From NCBI RefSeq assembly GCF_900114185.1, contig NZ_FOSE01000006.1:60363-124362 (forward strand): a DNA stretch of 64,000 nt, in the 5' to 3' direction. Source of the DNA: Cellulomonas sp. KH9. Its GTDB lineage: Bacteria > Actinomycetota > Actinomycetes > Actinomycetales > Cellulomonadaceae. How positions within the stretch are numbered: position 1 is the first letter of the stretch; the number at the start of each line of letters is the position of its first letter. Of the stretch, positions 54,089-61,592 are shown piece after piece. A program made the translations under genes and the position numbers. Under the pieces are notes generated by a model. It was not told the DNA's origin and made no database searches. It saw only the letters and a list, made by a program, of their open reading frames with translations.

Positions 54089-54984
54089 CACCCGCCGTCC
54101 GTGAGCGGGCCGTCCGCGCCCGCCGCGCCCGCGTCCCGTTCCCGCCGGCCGTCGCGCGCACGTGCCTCGCCGGCGGCGGCCGCCGCACGCTGGTCACGTG
54201 CGGCCGCGCGCACCGCCGCCTCCTCCTCGGCCCGCAGCTCCGCGCCCCGCCGCACGACGATCTCGACGGCCTCCTCCGCGTCGGCGGCGACCTGCAGCAG
54301 GTCGACGTCGACCTCGGCGATCATGCCCTGCGGGTGCACCGTGTCGCGCAGCCAGCTCAGCAGGCCCGCCCAGTAGTCGCCGCCGAGCAGGACGATCGGG
54401 AACCCGGTGACCTTGTGGGTCTGCACCAGCGTCAGCGCCTCGAACAGCTCGTCGAACGTCCCGAACCCGCCGGGCAGCACGACGAAGCCCTGCGAGTACT
54501 TGACGAACATCGTCTTGCGGGCGAAGAAGTAGCGGAAGTTGACGCCCAGGTCGACCCACTCGTTCATGCCCTGCTCGAACGGCAGCTCGATGCCGAGCCC
54601 GACCGAGAGCCCGGCCGCCTCGGTCGCCCCCCGGTTGGCCGCCTCCATGATTCCCGGCCCGCCGCCGGTGATGACGGCGTACCCGGCCTCGACCAGGCCG
54701 CGGGCGACGTCCTGCGCCATGGCGTAGTAGGGGTCACCCGGCTTCACCCGGGCGGAGCCGAACACGCTGACGGCGGGTCCGACGTCGGCCAGCGCACCGA
54801 AGCCCTCGACGAACTCGCTCTGGATCCGCATGACCCGCCAGGGGTCGGAGTGCAGCCACCCGGCACCCTCGGGTCCGGACAGCAGCCGCTGGTCGGACGT
54901 GGTGGCGGGGATCTGGTCGCGGCGCAGCAGGACGGGGCCGCGGCGGTACTCGGGGGCGGGTGCCCGCGTGTCGTCGGGGGTCAT
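54085..54984 (-). CDS. LOG family protein (TIGR00730, cytokinin riboside phosphoribohydrolase fold)
   Basis: 299 residues. The Rossmann-like LOG signatures are present: VSVFGSARVKPGDP, ITGGGPGIMEAANRGA and LPGGFGTFDELFEALT. Rv1205 of M. tuberculosis, a LOG that releases cytokinin bases from riboside monophosphates, sits in the equivalent place. A roughly 60-residue Arg/Ala/Glu-rich tail after residue 240 is likely helical or disordered and is not part of the family core. The protein probably hydrolyses a nucleoside 5'-monophosphate to base plus ribose 5-phosphate. Leaderless ATG at 54984; its stop overlaps the folP2 GTG. Confidence 0.93.
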   Translation of the reverse strand: MTPDDTRAPAPEYRRGPVLLRRDQIPATTSDQRLLSGPEGAGWLHSDPWRVMRIQSEFVEGFGALADVGPAVSVFGSARVKPGDPYYAMAQDVARGLVEAGYAVITGGGPGIMEAANRGATEAAGLSVGLGIELPFEQGMNEWVDLGVNFRYFFARKTMFVKYSQGFVVLPGGFGTFDELFEALTLVQTHKVTGFPIVLLGGDYWAGLLSWLRDTVHPQGMIAEVDVDLLQVAADAEEAVEIVVRRGAELRAEEEAAVRAAARDQRAAAAAGEARARDGRRERDAGAAGADGPLTDGGW

Positions 54985-54990
54985 CCCCCG

Positions 54991-54996
54991 AGCCTA
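54991..54996 (-). promoter_or_regulatory. -10 element TAGGCT, leaderless promoter of the LOG gene
   Basis: On the minus strand TAGGCT ends 6 nt before the ATG at 54984, immediately after the dapE terminator hairpin. Confidence 0.65.
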
Positions 54997-55001
54997 GGCG
55001 A

Positions 55002-55028
55002 GCCGGGTCGGGCGGTGCCCGACCCGGC
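55002..55028 (-). terminator. 12-bp hairpin terminator after dapE
   Basis: GCCGGGTCGGGC, a 3-nt loop (GGT) and the exact complement, 9 nt past the dapE stop. It separates dapE from the LOG-folP2-mannosyltransferase transcript. Confidence 0.75.
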
Positions 55029-55037
55029 GCGACGACG

Positions 55038-56153
55038 TCAGGCGGTGCCCAGCGGCAGGTCCTCGGGCTGCGCGCCGGTCAGCCACGCCCGCAGCGCGCG
55101 GTGGCACAGCTCGATCTGGGCGACCGGGACGCGCTCGTCGTCCTTGTGCGCCAGCAGCGGGTCCCCGGGCCCGAAGTTGACGGCGGGCACCCCCAGCGCG
55201 CTGAAGCGGGCGACGTCCGTCCACCCGTACTTGGGCGCCGGGCGGCCGCCCGTGACGGCCAGGACGGCCGCCGCGAACTCCTGCGCGGCCGGGGCGTCGA
55301 GTCCCGGCCGGGCACCCGCCGCCGCGTCCGTCACGACGACGTCGTACCCCGCGAACAGCTCGCGCACGTGCGCCACCGCCTCGTCGACGCTGCGCGACGG
55401 CGCGAACCGGTAGTTGACGGTGACCACGCAGGCGTCGGGGATCACGTTGGTGGCGACGCCGCCGGTGATGCGCACGGCGTTGAGGCTCTCGCGGTAGGCC
55501 AGCCCGTCGACCTCGACCGTCGCGGGCTCGTACGCCTCGAGCCGGCGCAGCACCTCGCCCGCGGCGTGCACGGCGTTGACCCCCACCCACGCGCGGGCCG
55601 AGTGGGCCGCGACGCCGGTCAGGCGCACCTCGACGCGCAGCGTCCCGTTGCACCCGCCCTCCAGGCCGCCGTCGCTCGGCTCGCCGAGGACCGCGAAGTC
55701 CGCCGCGAGCCAGTCCGGGTGGTGCGCCACGAGCCGCCCGAGCCCGTTGAGGTCGGCGTCGACCTCCTCGTGGTCGTAGAACACCCACGTCACGTCGTGC
55801 ACCGGCTCCGGCAGCGCGGCGGCGAGCGACAGCGCCACCGCGACGCCCGCCTTCATGTCGACGGTGCCACGACCCCACAGCACGTCCCCGTCGAGCCGGG
55901 TGGGCAGGTTGTCCGCGACGGGCACGGTGTCCAGGTGCCCGGCGACGACCACGCGACGCTCCCGGCCCAGGGACGTGCGCGCCACGACGGCGTCGCCGTC
56001 GCGCAGCACCTCCAGGTGCGGGTACGCCCGCAGCGCGGCCTCCACGGCGTCGGCCAGGACGGTCTCCGCCCCGCTGACGGAGGGCACGTCGCACACCTGA
56101 CGCGTCAGCGTCACGACGTCGGCGGACAGGTCCAGGAGGTCGTCGGCAGCCAC
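55038..56153 (-). CDS. dapE: Succinyl-diaminopimelate desuccinylase
   Basis: 371 residues, M20A metallopeptidase fold. Metal and catalytic residues: [13 protein letters not shown] (His, Asp), [10 protein letters not shown] (bridging Asp), [15 protein letters not shown] (catalytic Glu pair) and a C-terminal metal His near the end. It hydrolyses N-succinyl-L,L-DAP to succinate and L,L-DAP in the lysine/peptidoglycan pathway. Divergent from dapD across 55 bp, each gene with its own leaderless promoter, so they can be co-regulated. GTG start at 56153. Length fits the actinobacterial DapE group. Confidence 0.95.
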   Translation of the reverse strand: MAADDLLDLSADVVTLTRQVCDVPSVSGAETVLADAVEAALRAYPHLEVLRDGDAVVARTSLGRERRVVVAGHLDTVPVADNLPTRLDGDVLWGRGTVDMKAGVAVALSLAAALPEPVHDVTWVFYDHEEVDADLNGLGRLVAHHPDWLAADFAVLGEPSDGGLEGGCNGTLRVEVRLTGVAAHSARAWVGVNAVHAAGEVLRRLEAYEPATVEVDGLAYRESLNAVRITGGVATNVIPDACVVTVNYRFAPSRSVDEAVAHVRELFAGYDVVVTDAAAGARPGLDAPAAQEFAAAVLAVTGGRPAPKYGWTDVARFSALGVPAVNFGPGDPLLAHKDDERVPVAQIELCHRALRAWLTGAQPEDLPLGTA

Positions 56154-56159
56154 GTCCCG

Positions 56160-56165
56160 ACCCTA
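56160..56165 (-). promoter_or_regulatory. -10 element TAGGGT, leaderless promoter of dapE
   Basis: On the minus strand TAGGGT ends 6 nt before the GTG at 56153. Confidence 0.65.
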
Positions 56166-56195
56166 CGCGCGCGGGGCCGGGAGCGGTGCGCGACG

Positions 56196-56201
56196 TAGGC
56201 T
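56196..56201 (+). promoter_or_regulatory. -10 element TAGGCT, leaderless promoter of dapD
   Basis: TAGGCT ends 7 nt before the ATG at 56209. Confidence 0.65.
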
Positions 56202-56208
56202 GCGGACC

Positions 56209-57204
56209 ATGACCGACCGCACCGCCTGGGGCCTCGGCCTCGCCACCGTGACCGACACCGGCACCACGCTCGACGTCTGGTACCCCGCACCGGAGCTCGG
56301 CGGACCGCCCGCGGGCCTGGACGCCGGCGACGCGGCGTCCGTGCGTGAGCACGCGCCCGGCGAGCTCGCCGCGTGCGAGCGCGAGGACCCCGCCCGGGGC
56401 GTGCGGGCCGTGCTGGTCGCCACGGTCGTGGACCTGGACGCGGCCCCGGCCGGGACGGCGGACGCCTACCTGCGGCTGCACCTGCTGTCCCACCGCCTGG
56501 TGCGCCCCCACGGGGTCAACCTGGACGGCCTCTTCGGCGCCCTCCCCAACGTGGTGTGGACCGACCGCGGCCCGTGCGCGGTCGAGGACTTCGAGGCGAC
56601 CCGGCTGCGGCTGCGCGCGGCCACCGGCACCCCGGTGACCGTGTACGGGGTCGACAAGTTCCCCCGGATGGTCGACTACGTGCTGCCGTCGGGCGTGCGC
56701 GTCGCCGACGCCGACCGGGTGCGGCTCGGCGCGCACCTCGCCCCGGGCACCACCGTCATGCACGAGGGGTTCGTCAACTTCAACGCCGGGACGCTCGGCA
56801 CGTCCATGGTCGAGGGGCGGATCTCCGCCGGTGTCGTGGTCGGCGACGGCTCGGACGTGGGCGGCGGCGCCTCGATCATGGGCACGCTGTCCGGCGGCGG
56901 GCGCGAGGTCGTCTCGATCGGGCAGCGGTCGCTGCTCGGTGCGAACTCCGGGCTGGGCATCCCGCTGGGTGACGACTGCGTCGTCGAGGCCGGCCTGTAC
57001 GTCACGGCCGGCACCAAGGTGCGGCTCGTCGGGTTCGACGTCGACGGGGCCGCCGACGAGAACGGCGCCCGGGTCGTCAAGGCGCGTGTGCTCGCGGGGG
57101 CGGACAACGTCCTGTTCCGCCGCAACTCGCGCACCGGCGAGGTCGAGGCGGTCGCCCGCTCGGGCGCCGGCGTCCACCTGAACTCCGCCCTGCACGCCAA
57201 CTGA
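56209..57204 (+). CDS. dapD: 2,3,4,5-Tetrahydropyridine-2,6-dicarboxylate N-succinyltransferase
   Basis: 331 residues of the actinobacterial DapD type (Rv1201c-like). The N-terminal domain ([13 protein letters not shown]) is followed by a left-handed beta-helix of hexapeptide repeats ([41 protein letters not shown], then [20 protein letters not shown]). It succinylates tetrahydrodipicolinate with succinyl-CoA, the entry step of the succinylase route to meso-DAP. The C-terminal [13 protein letters not shown] is typical. Pairs with dapE (divergent) and dapC (59.7 kb). A lysozyme-like gene follows after 4 nt. Confidence 0.97.
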   Translation: MTDRTAWGLGLATVTDTGTTLDVWYPAPELGGPPAGLDAGDAASVREHAPGELAACEREDPARGVRAVLVATVVDLDAAPAGTADAYLRLHLLSHRLVRPHGVNLDGLFGALPNVVWTDRGPCAVEDFEATRLRLRAATGTPVTVYGVDKFPRMVDYVLPSGVRVADADRVRLGAHLAPGTTVMHEGFVNFNAGTLGTSMVEGRISAGVVVGDGSDVGGGASIMGTLSGGGREVVSIGQRSLLGANSGLGIPLGDDCVVEAGLYVTAGTKVRLVGFDVDGAADENGARVVKARVLAGADNVLFRRNSRTGEVEAVARSGAGVHLNSALHAN

Positions 57205-57208
57205 CGAC

Positions 57209-58102
57209 GTGACGAGACGTCGCCGCGGCGGGTGCGTCCCCGCCCTCGCCACCGCGGCGGTCGCCGTGGTCCTCGTGGCGCTCGGGGTGGCGGCGGTCGT
57301 CGCGCTGCTCGACCGCGCCCGGCCGCGCCCGCCCGCCGCCGAGCGCTGCGTGGCGCAGCTCGACGGCACGGACTGGAGCCTGACCCCCGACCAGGCGCAG
57401 CACGCGGCGCTGGCGTCGGCCGTCGCCACCCGGCGGGGCCTGCCCGCCCGTGCCGTCACCATCGGCATCGCCACGGCGCTGCAGGAGTCGCGCCTCGAGA
57501 ACATCGACTACGGCGACCGCGACTCGGTCGGCCTCTACCAGCAGCGCCCGTCGCAGGGGTGGGGCACGGTCGAGCAGATCATGGACCCCGTCTACGCCAC
57601 CACCAAGTTCTTCGAGGGGCTGGAGAAGGTCCCCGGCTACCAGGACATGGCGGTCACGGAGGCCGCCCAGGCGGTGCAGCGCAGCGGCTTCCCGGACGCG
57701 TACGCCCAGCACGAGGTCCGGGCCCGGGCGTGGGCGTCGGCCCTCACCGGCCACTCCCCCGCGGCGCTGCGGTGCACCCTGCACCCCGTCGAGGACCCCG
57801 GCGGTGTCGACCCCGTGCTCGCCCGCATCGCGCGCGACCTCGGCGACGCCCCGACCACCGTGACGCCCGCCGACGGCGAGCGGCCGGCGACCGTCGACCT
57901 CACGGCGGGCTCGCTCCCGCTCGACGAGCCCGGCCGGGCCGGGTGGTTCCTCGGGCAGTGGGCCGTGGCCGTCGCGTGGGCGGTCGACGTGGAGGCCGTG
58001 ACCGTGGGCGACGTCGTGTGGACGCGCACCGTGCCGACCTGGGAGCCGACGGGTACGGACCCGCTGCCGCCCGGTCAGGTCCGCCTGACCGTCGCCGGCT
58101 GA
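57209..58102 (+). CDS. Membrane-anchored lysozyme-like protein
   Basis: 297 residues starting 4 nt after the dapD stop (GTG). A short Arg-rich N-terminus and a hydrophobic helix (ALATAAVAVVLVALGVAAVVALL) form a signal anchor. The external region about 60-190 resembles a lysozyme/lytic-transglycosylase core: AVTIGIATALQESRLENI with a candidate catalytic Glu, then GDRDSVGLYQQRPSQGWGT and a helical segment with AQAVQRSGFPDAYAQHE. Related actinobacterial proteins are often labelled heavy metal transporter, without a visible basis. The C-terminal 100 residues are a separate, unrecognised domain. Coupling to dapD, which makes a wall precursor, fits a cell-wall role. Confidence 0.8.
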   Translation: MTRRRRGGCVPALATAAVAVVLVALGVAAVVALLDRARPRPPAAERCVAQLDGTDWSLTPDQAQHAALASAVATRRGLPARAVTIGIATALQESRLENIDYGDRDSVGLYQQRPSQGWGTVEQIMDPVYATTKFFEGLEKVPGYQDMAVTEAAQAVQRSGFPDAYAQHEVRARAWASALTGHSPAALRCTLHPVEDPGGVDPVLARIARDLGDAPTTVTPADGERPATVDLTAGSLPLDEPGRAGWFLGQWAVAVAWAVDVEAVTVGDVVWTRTVPTWEPTGTDPLPPGQVRLTVAG

Positions 58103-58108
58103 GACGAC

Positions 58109-58145
58109 GTCGACCCCCGGTCGCCCAGGGCGGCCGGGGGTCGAC
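58109..58145. terminator. 17-bp bidirectional hairpin terminator
   Basis: GTCGACCCCCGGTCGCC, a 3-nt loop (CAG) and its complement with one G-U pair, between the convergent lysozyme-like gene and gltA (7 and 11 nt from the stops). Confidence 0.8.
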
Positions 58146-58155
58146 GGGCCGTGGG

Positions 58156-59466
<1,311 letters not shown>

Positions 59467-59574
59467 GGGTGTTCCTTCCTGCGCCGACGAGCGTTCCCGA
59501 CCTGCCCCGGCGGATCGCCGCGCTGACCGGTGGGACGACCGACGCACGGTGGTGACCCCCGTCGGCCCGCAGCG

Positions 59575-59605
59575 ACGGTACCTGCGAGAACGCCGTCTTG
59601 ACCAA
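59575..59605 (-). promoter_or_regulatory. Candidate gltA promoter (TTGGTC - 19 bp - TACCGT)
   Basis: On the minus strand TTGGTC (59605-59600) and TACCGT (59580-59575) with a 19-bp spacer give a start near 59568. The spacer is 1-2 bp long, so strength may depend on an activator. Confidence 0.5.
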
Positions 59606-59629
59606 CGTGCGGGCCGGGCTTGGGCCCTA

Positions 59630-59645
59630 TGTGATGTTCCTCACA
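59630..59645. promoter_or_regulatory. Perfect CRP/GlxR-type palindrome upstream of gltA
   Basis: TGTGA-TGTTCC-TCACA matches TGTGA-N6-TCACA exactly. It is centred about 70 bp before the predicted gltA start, a class I-like activator position. GlxR control of gltA is established in Corynebacterium glutamicum; here it is inferred from the site. Confidence 0.75.
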
Positions 59646-59710
59646 GCGGGTGCGCCCTAATCTAGCCGCGCAGCCTCCGCCGCGGCACCGGTGCGCGGCC
59701 CCGGGTCGCG

Positions 59711-60859
59711 TCAGGCCCCGGCGAGTCGTGCCGCGGCCTGCGCGATCCGCTCGTCCGGTGCGGTCAGCGCCACCCGCACGTGCCCCGCCGCGGCCGCCCC
59801 GTAGAACGCGCCGGGCGCCACCAGCAGGCCCAGCGACGCCAGGTCTGCGACCGTCGTCCAGGAGTCCTGCGGCGGACCGTCCGGGCGCACCCACAGGTAC
59901 AGGCCGGCGTGCGAGCGGTCGACCACGTACCCGGCGGCCTCGAACCCACCCCGCAGGGCGACCCGGCGGCGACGGTAGCGCTCGCGCTGCTCCGCCACGT
60001 GGCCGTCGTCCCGCAGGGCCACCGTCATCGCGGCCTGCACCGGGCCCGGCACGATCATCCCGGCGTGCTTGCGCGTCTCCAGGAGCCCGGCGACCAGCGC
60101 CGGGTCCCCCGCCACGAACGCGGCCCGGTACCCGGCCAGGTTCGACTGCTTCGACAGCGAGTACACCGACAGCAGCCCGGTGAGGTCGCCGCCCGTCACG
60201 CGCGGGTCGAGCACGCTCGGCACGCCGCTGCCCGCCCACGGCTCGTCCCACGCCAGCTCGGCGTAGCACTCGTCCGAGGCCACGACGACCGGCCGACCGG
60301 TCCGAGCCGCGGCCGCACGGGCCGCGTCCACGACGGCGGCGAGGTCCTGGACGCCCAGCACCGAGCCGTCGGGGTTGCCCGGGGAGTTCAGCCAGACCAG
60401 GCGCACGTCGTCACGCGCCGCGAGCAGCCGCACCGGGTCGTCCGTGGGCACCGGCACCGCCCCCGCGAGGCGGGCGCCGACGTCGTACGTCGGGTACGCC
60501 GTCGCCGGGTGCAGCACGGCGTCACCGGCACCGAGGCCCAGCAGCGACGGCAGGAACGCCACCAGCTCCTTGGACCCGACGGTCGGCAGCACCGCGTCGG
60601 GATCCAGCCCGGGCACGCCGCGACGGCGGGCGAACCACTGCACCACGGCCTCGCGCAGCGCCGGCGTGCCGTGCGTGGTCGGGTAGCCGGGCGAGTCCGC
60701 CGCGGCGGCCAGCGCCTCGCGCAGGACCTCCGGGGTCGGGTCGACCGGTGTCCCCACGGACAGGTCCACCAGGCCGTCGGGGTGTGCGCGGGCGCGCTCG
60801 CGGACGGGGACGAGGGAGTCCCAGGGGAAGTCCGGCAGCGCGCCGGTCAGCAGGCCCAC
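59711..60859 (-). CDS. dapC: Succinyldiaminopimelate transaminase
   Basis: 382 residues, class I aminotransferase of the DapC type. LPDFPWDSLVPVRERARAHPDG and DLSVGTPVDPTP are the DapC N-terminal signature; LNSPGNPDGSVL, SDECYAEL and the PLP lysine in SVYSLSKQSNLAGYR follow. It converts N-succinyl-2-amino-6-ketopimelate plus glutamate to N-succinyl-DAP, the step between DapD and DapE in this window. GTG at 60859, 28 nt after the ferredoxin stop; the fdxA-dapC order matches Rv1177-Rv1178 of M. tuberculosis. Confidence 0.95.
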   Translation of the reverse strand: MGLLTGALPDFPWDSLVPVRERARAHPDGLVDLSVGTPVDPTPEVLREALAAAADSPGYPTTHGTPALREAVVQWFARRRGVPGLDPDAVLPTVGSKELVAFLPSLLGLGAGDAVLHPATAYPTYDVGARLAGAVPVPTDDPVRLLAARDDVRLVWLNSPGNPDGSVLGVQDLAAVVDAARAAAARTGRPVVVASDECYAELAWDEPWAGSGVPSVLDPRVTGGDLTGLLSVYSLSKQSNLAGYRAAFVAGDPALVAGLLETRKHAGMIVPGPVQAAMTVALRDDGHVAEQRERYRRRRVALRGGFEAAGYVVDRSHAGLYLWVRPDGPPQDSWTTVADLASLGLLVAPGAFYGAAAAGHVRVALTAPDERIAQAAARLAGA

Positions 60860-60887
60860 GGGTCCCCCGCCCGGGTGCGCGCGGGGG

Positions 60888-61214
60888 TCACTCGCCGTGC
60901 ACGCGCAGCGGGACGGTGGCGATGATCGGGTGGTCGTGCTCGATCTGCCCCATCTTCGCGGCACCGCCCGGCGAGCCGATCTCGTCGAAGAAGTGCACGT
61001 TCGCCTCGTAGTACGACGACCACTGCTCCGGCACGTCGTCCTCGTAGTAGATCGCCTCGACGGGGCACACCGGCTCGCAGGCGCCACAGTCCACGCACTC
61101 GTCCGGGTGGATGTACAAGGAGCGCTTGCCCTCGTAGATGCAGTCCACCGGACACTCCTCGATGCACGCCTTGTCCTTGACGTCCACGCAGGGTTCGGCG
61201 ATCACATACGTCAC
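60888..61214 (-). CDS. fdxA: 7Fe ferredoxin (FdxA/FdxC type)
   Basis: 108 residues. [22 protein letters not shown] supplies the [3Fe-4S] ligands and the first partner of the second cluster, and [20 protein letters not shown] the [4Fe-4S] set. The C-terminal half ([14 protein letters not shown]...) is the usual actinobacterial extension. A low-potential electron carrier in the cytoplasm. GGAGGA lies 6 nt before the GTG at 61214. Divergent from the leaderless mini-ORF with overlapping -10 elements. Confidence 0.97.
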   Translation of the reverse strand: MTYVIAEPCVDVKDKACIEECPVDCIYEGKRSLYIHPDECVDCGACEPVCPVEAIYYEDDVPEQWSSYYEANVHFFDEIGSPGGAAKMGQIEHDHPIIATVPLRVHGE

Positions 61215-61245
61215 GGCGGGTCCTCCACGGGTGCAGCGGTCGACC

Positions 61246-61253
61246 TAGTATCC
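61246..61253. promoter_or_regulatory. Overlapping antiparallel -10 elements (TAGTATC)
   Basis: Plus-strand TAGTAT (61246-61251) ends 7 nt before the GTG at 61259. The same bases read GATACT (61253-61248) on the minus strand, a -10 for fdxA with a leader of about 30 nt. A shared, near-symmetric core makes this a candidate bidirectional promoter. Confidence 0.5.
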
Positions 61254-61258
61254 CCCAC

Positions 61259-61312
61259 GTGCGACCTGCCACGACCCGACGTCCAACCTCCGACACGGGA
61301 GGACCGGCGTGA
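61259..61312 (+). CDS. 17-codon leaderless upstream ORF
   Basis: GTG start exactly 7 nt after TAGTAT, 17 residues (starting VRPATTRRPTSD) and a TGA that overlaps the next gene's GTG as GTGA. The next gene also has GGGAGG inside this ORF. The layout fits a leaderless short ORF whose translation couples into or controls the downstream gene, as described in mycobacteria. No Cys codons, so not a cysteine attenuator. Confidence 0.5.
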   Translation: MRPATTRRPTSDTGGPA

Positions 61313-61590
61313 GCCCGGACGTCTGGCGCACCTGGACGCCCGGGACGCGTGTCGTCGTGCGCCGGCGGCGCGACGACCTGCCCCCCGGGACGGTCCCCGG
61401 GGCGCTGCGCGGCGGGGAGCCCCCGTTCACGGACGTGCTCGGCGAGGTCGTGGCCGTCGACGACGCCGGGGTCACCGTGCGCACGCGCCGGGGCGTCGTG
61501 CACGTGCCGGCGCAGGACGTCGTCCGGGCGAAGACGGTACCCCCGCCCCCGGCACCGCGGGCGCGACGGGGGGACGGGGGCACCGGCTGA
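61309..61590 (+). CDS. Small SH3-barrel-like protein (Rv0428c N-domain type)
   Basis: 93 residues from the GTG at 61309. GTRVVVRRRRDD... then FTDVLGEVVAVDDAGVTVRTRRGVVHVPAQDVVRAK resembles the SH3-like N-terminal domain found in some actinobacterial GNAT acetyltransferases (Rv0428c type), here standing alone without an acetyltransferase. The tail is Pro/Arg/Gly-rich. It may bind a partner protein or nucleic acid. Follows the coupled 17-codon ORF and is convergent with the VanW gene (2 bp between stops). Domain assignment is tentative. Confidence 0.75.
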   Translation: MSPDVWRTWTPGTRVVVRRRRDDLPPGTVPGALRGGEPPFTDVLGEVVAVDDAGVTVRTRRGVVHVPAQDVVRAKTVPPPPAPRARRGDGGTG

Positions 61591-61592
61591 CG

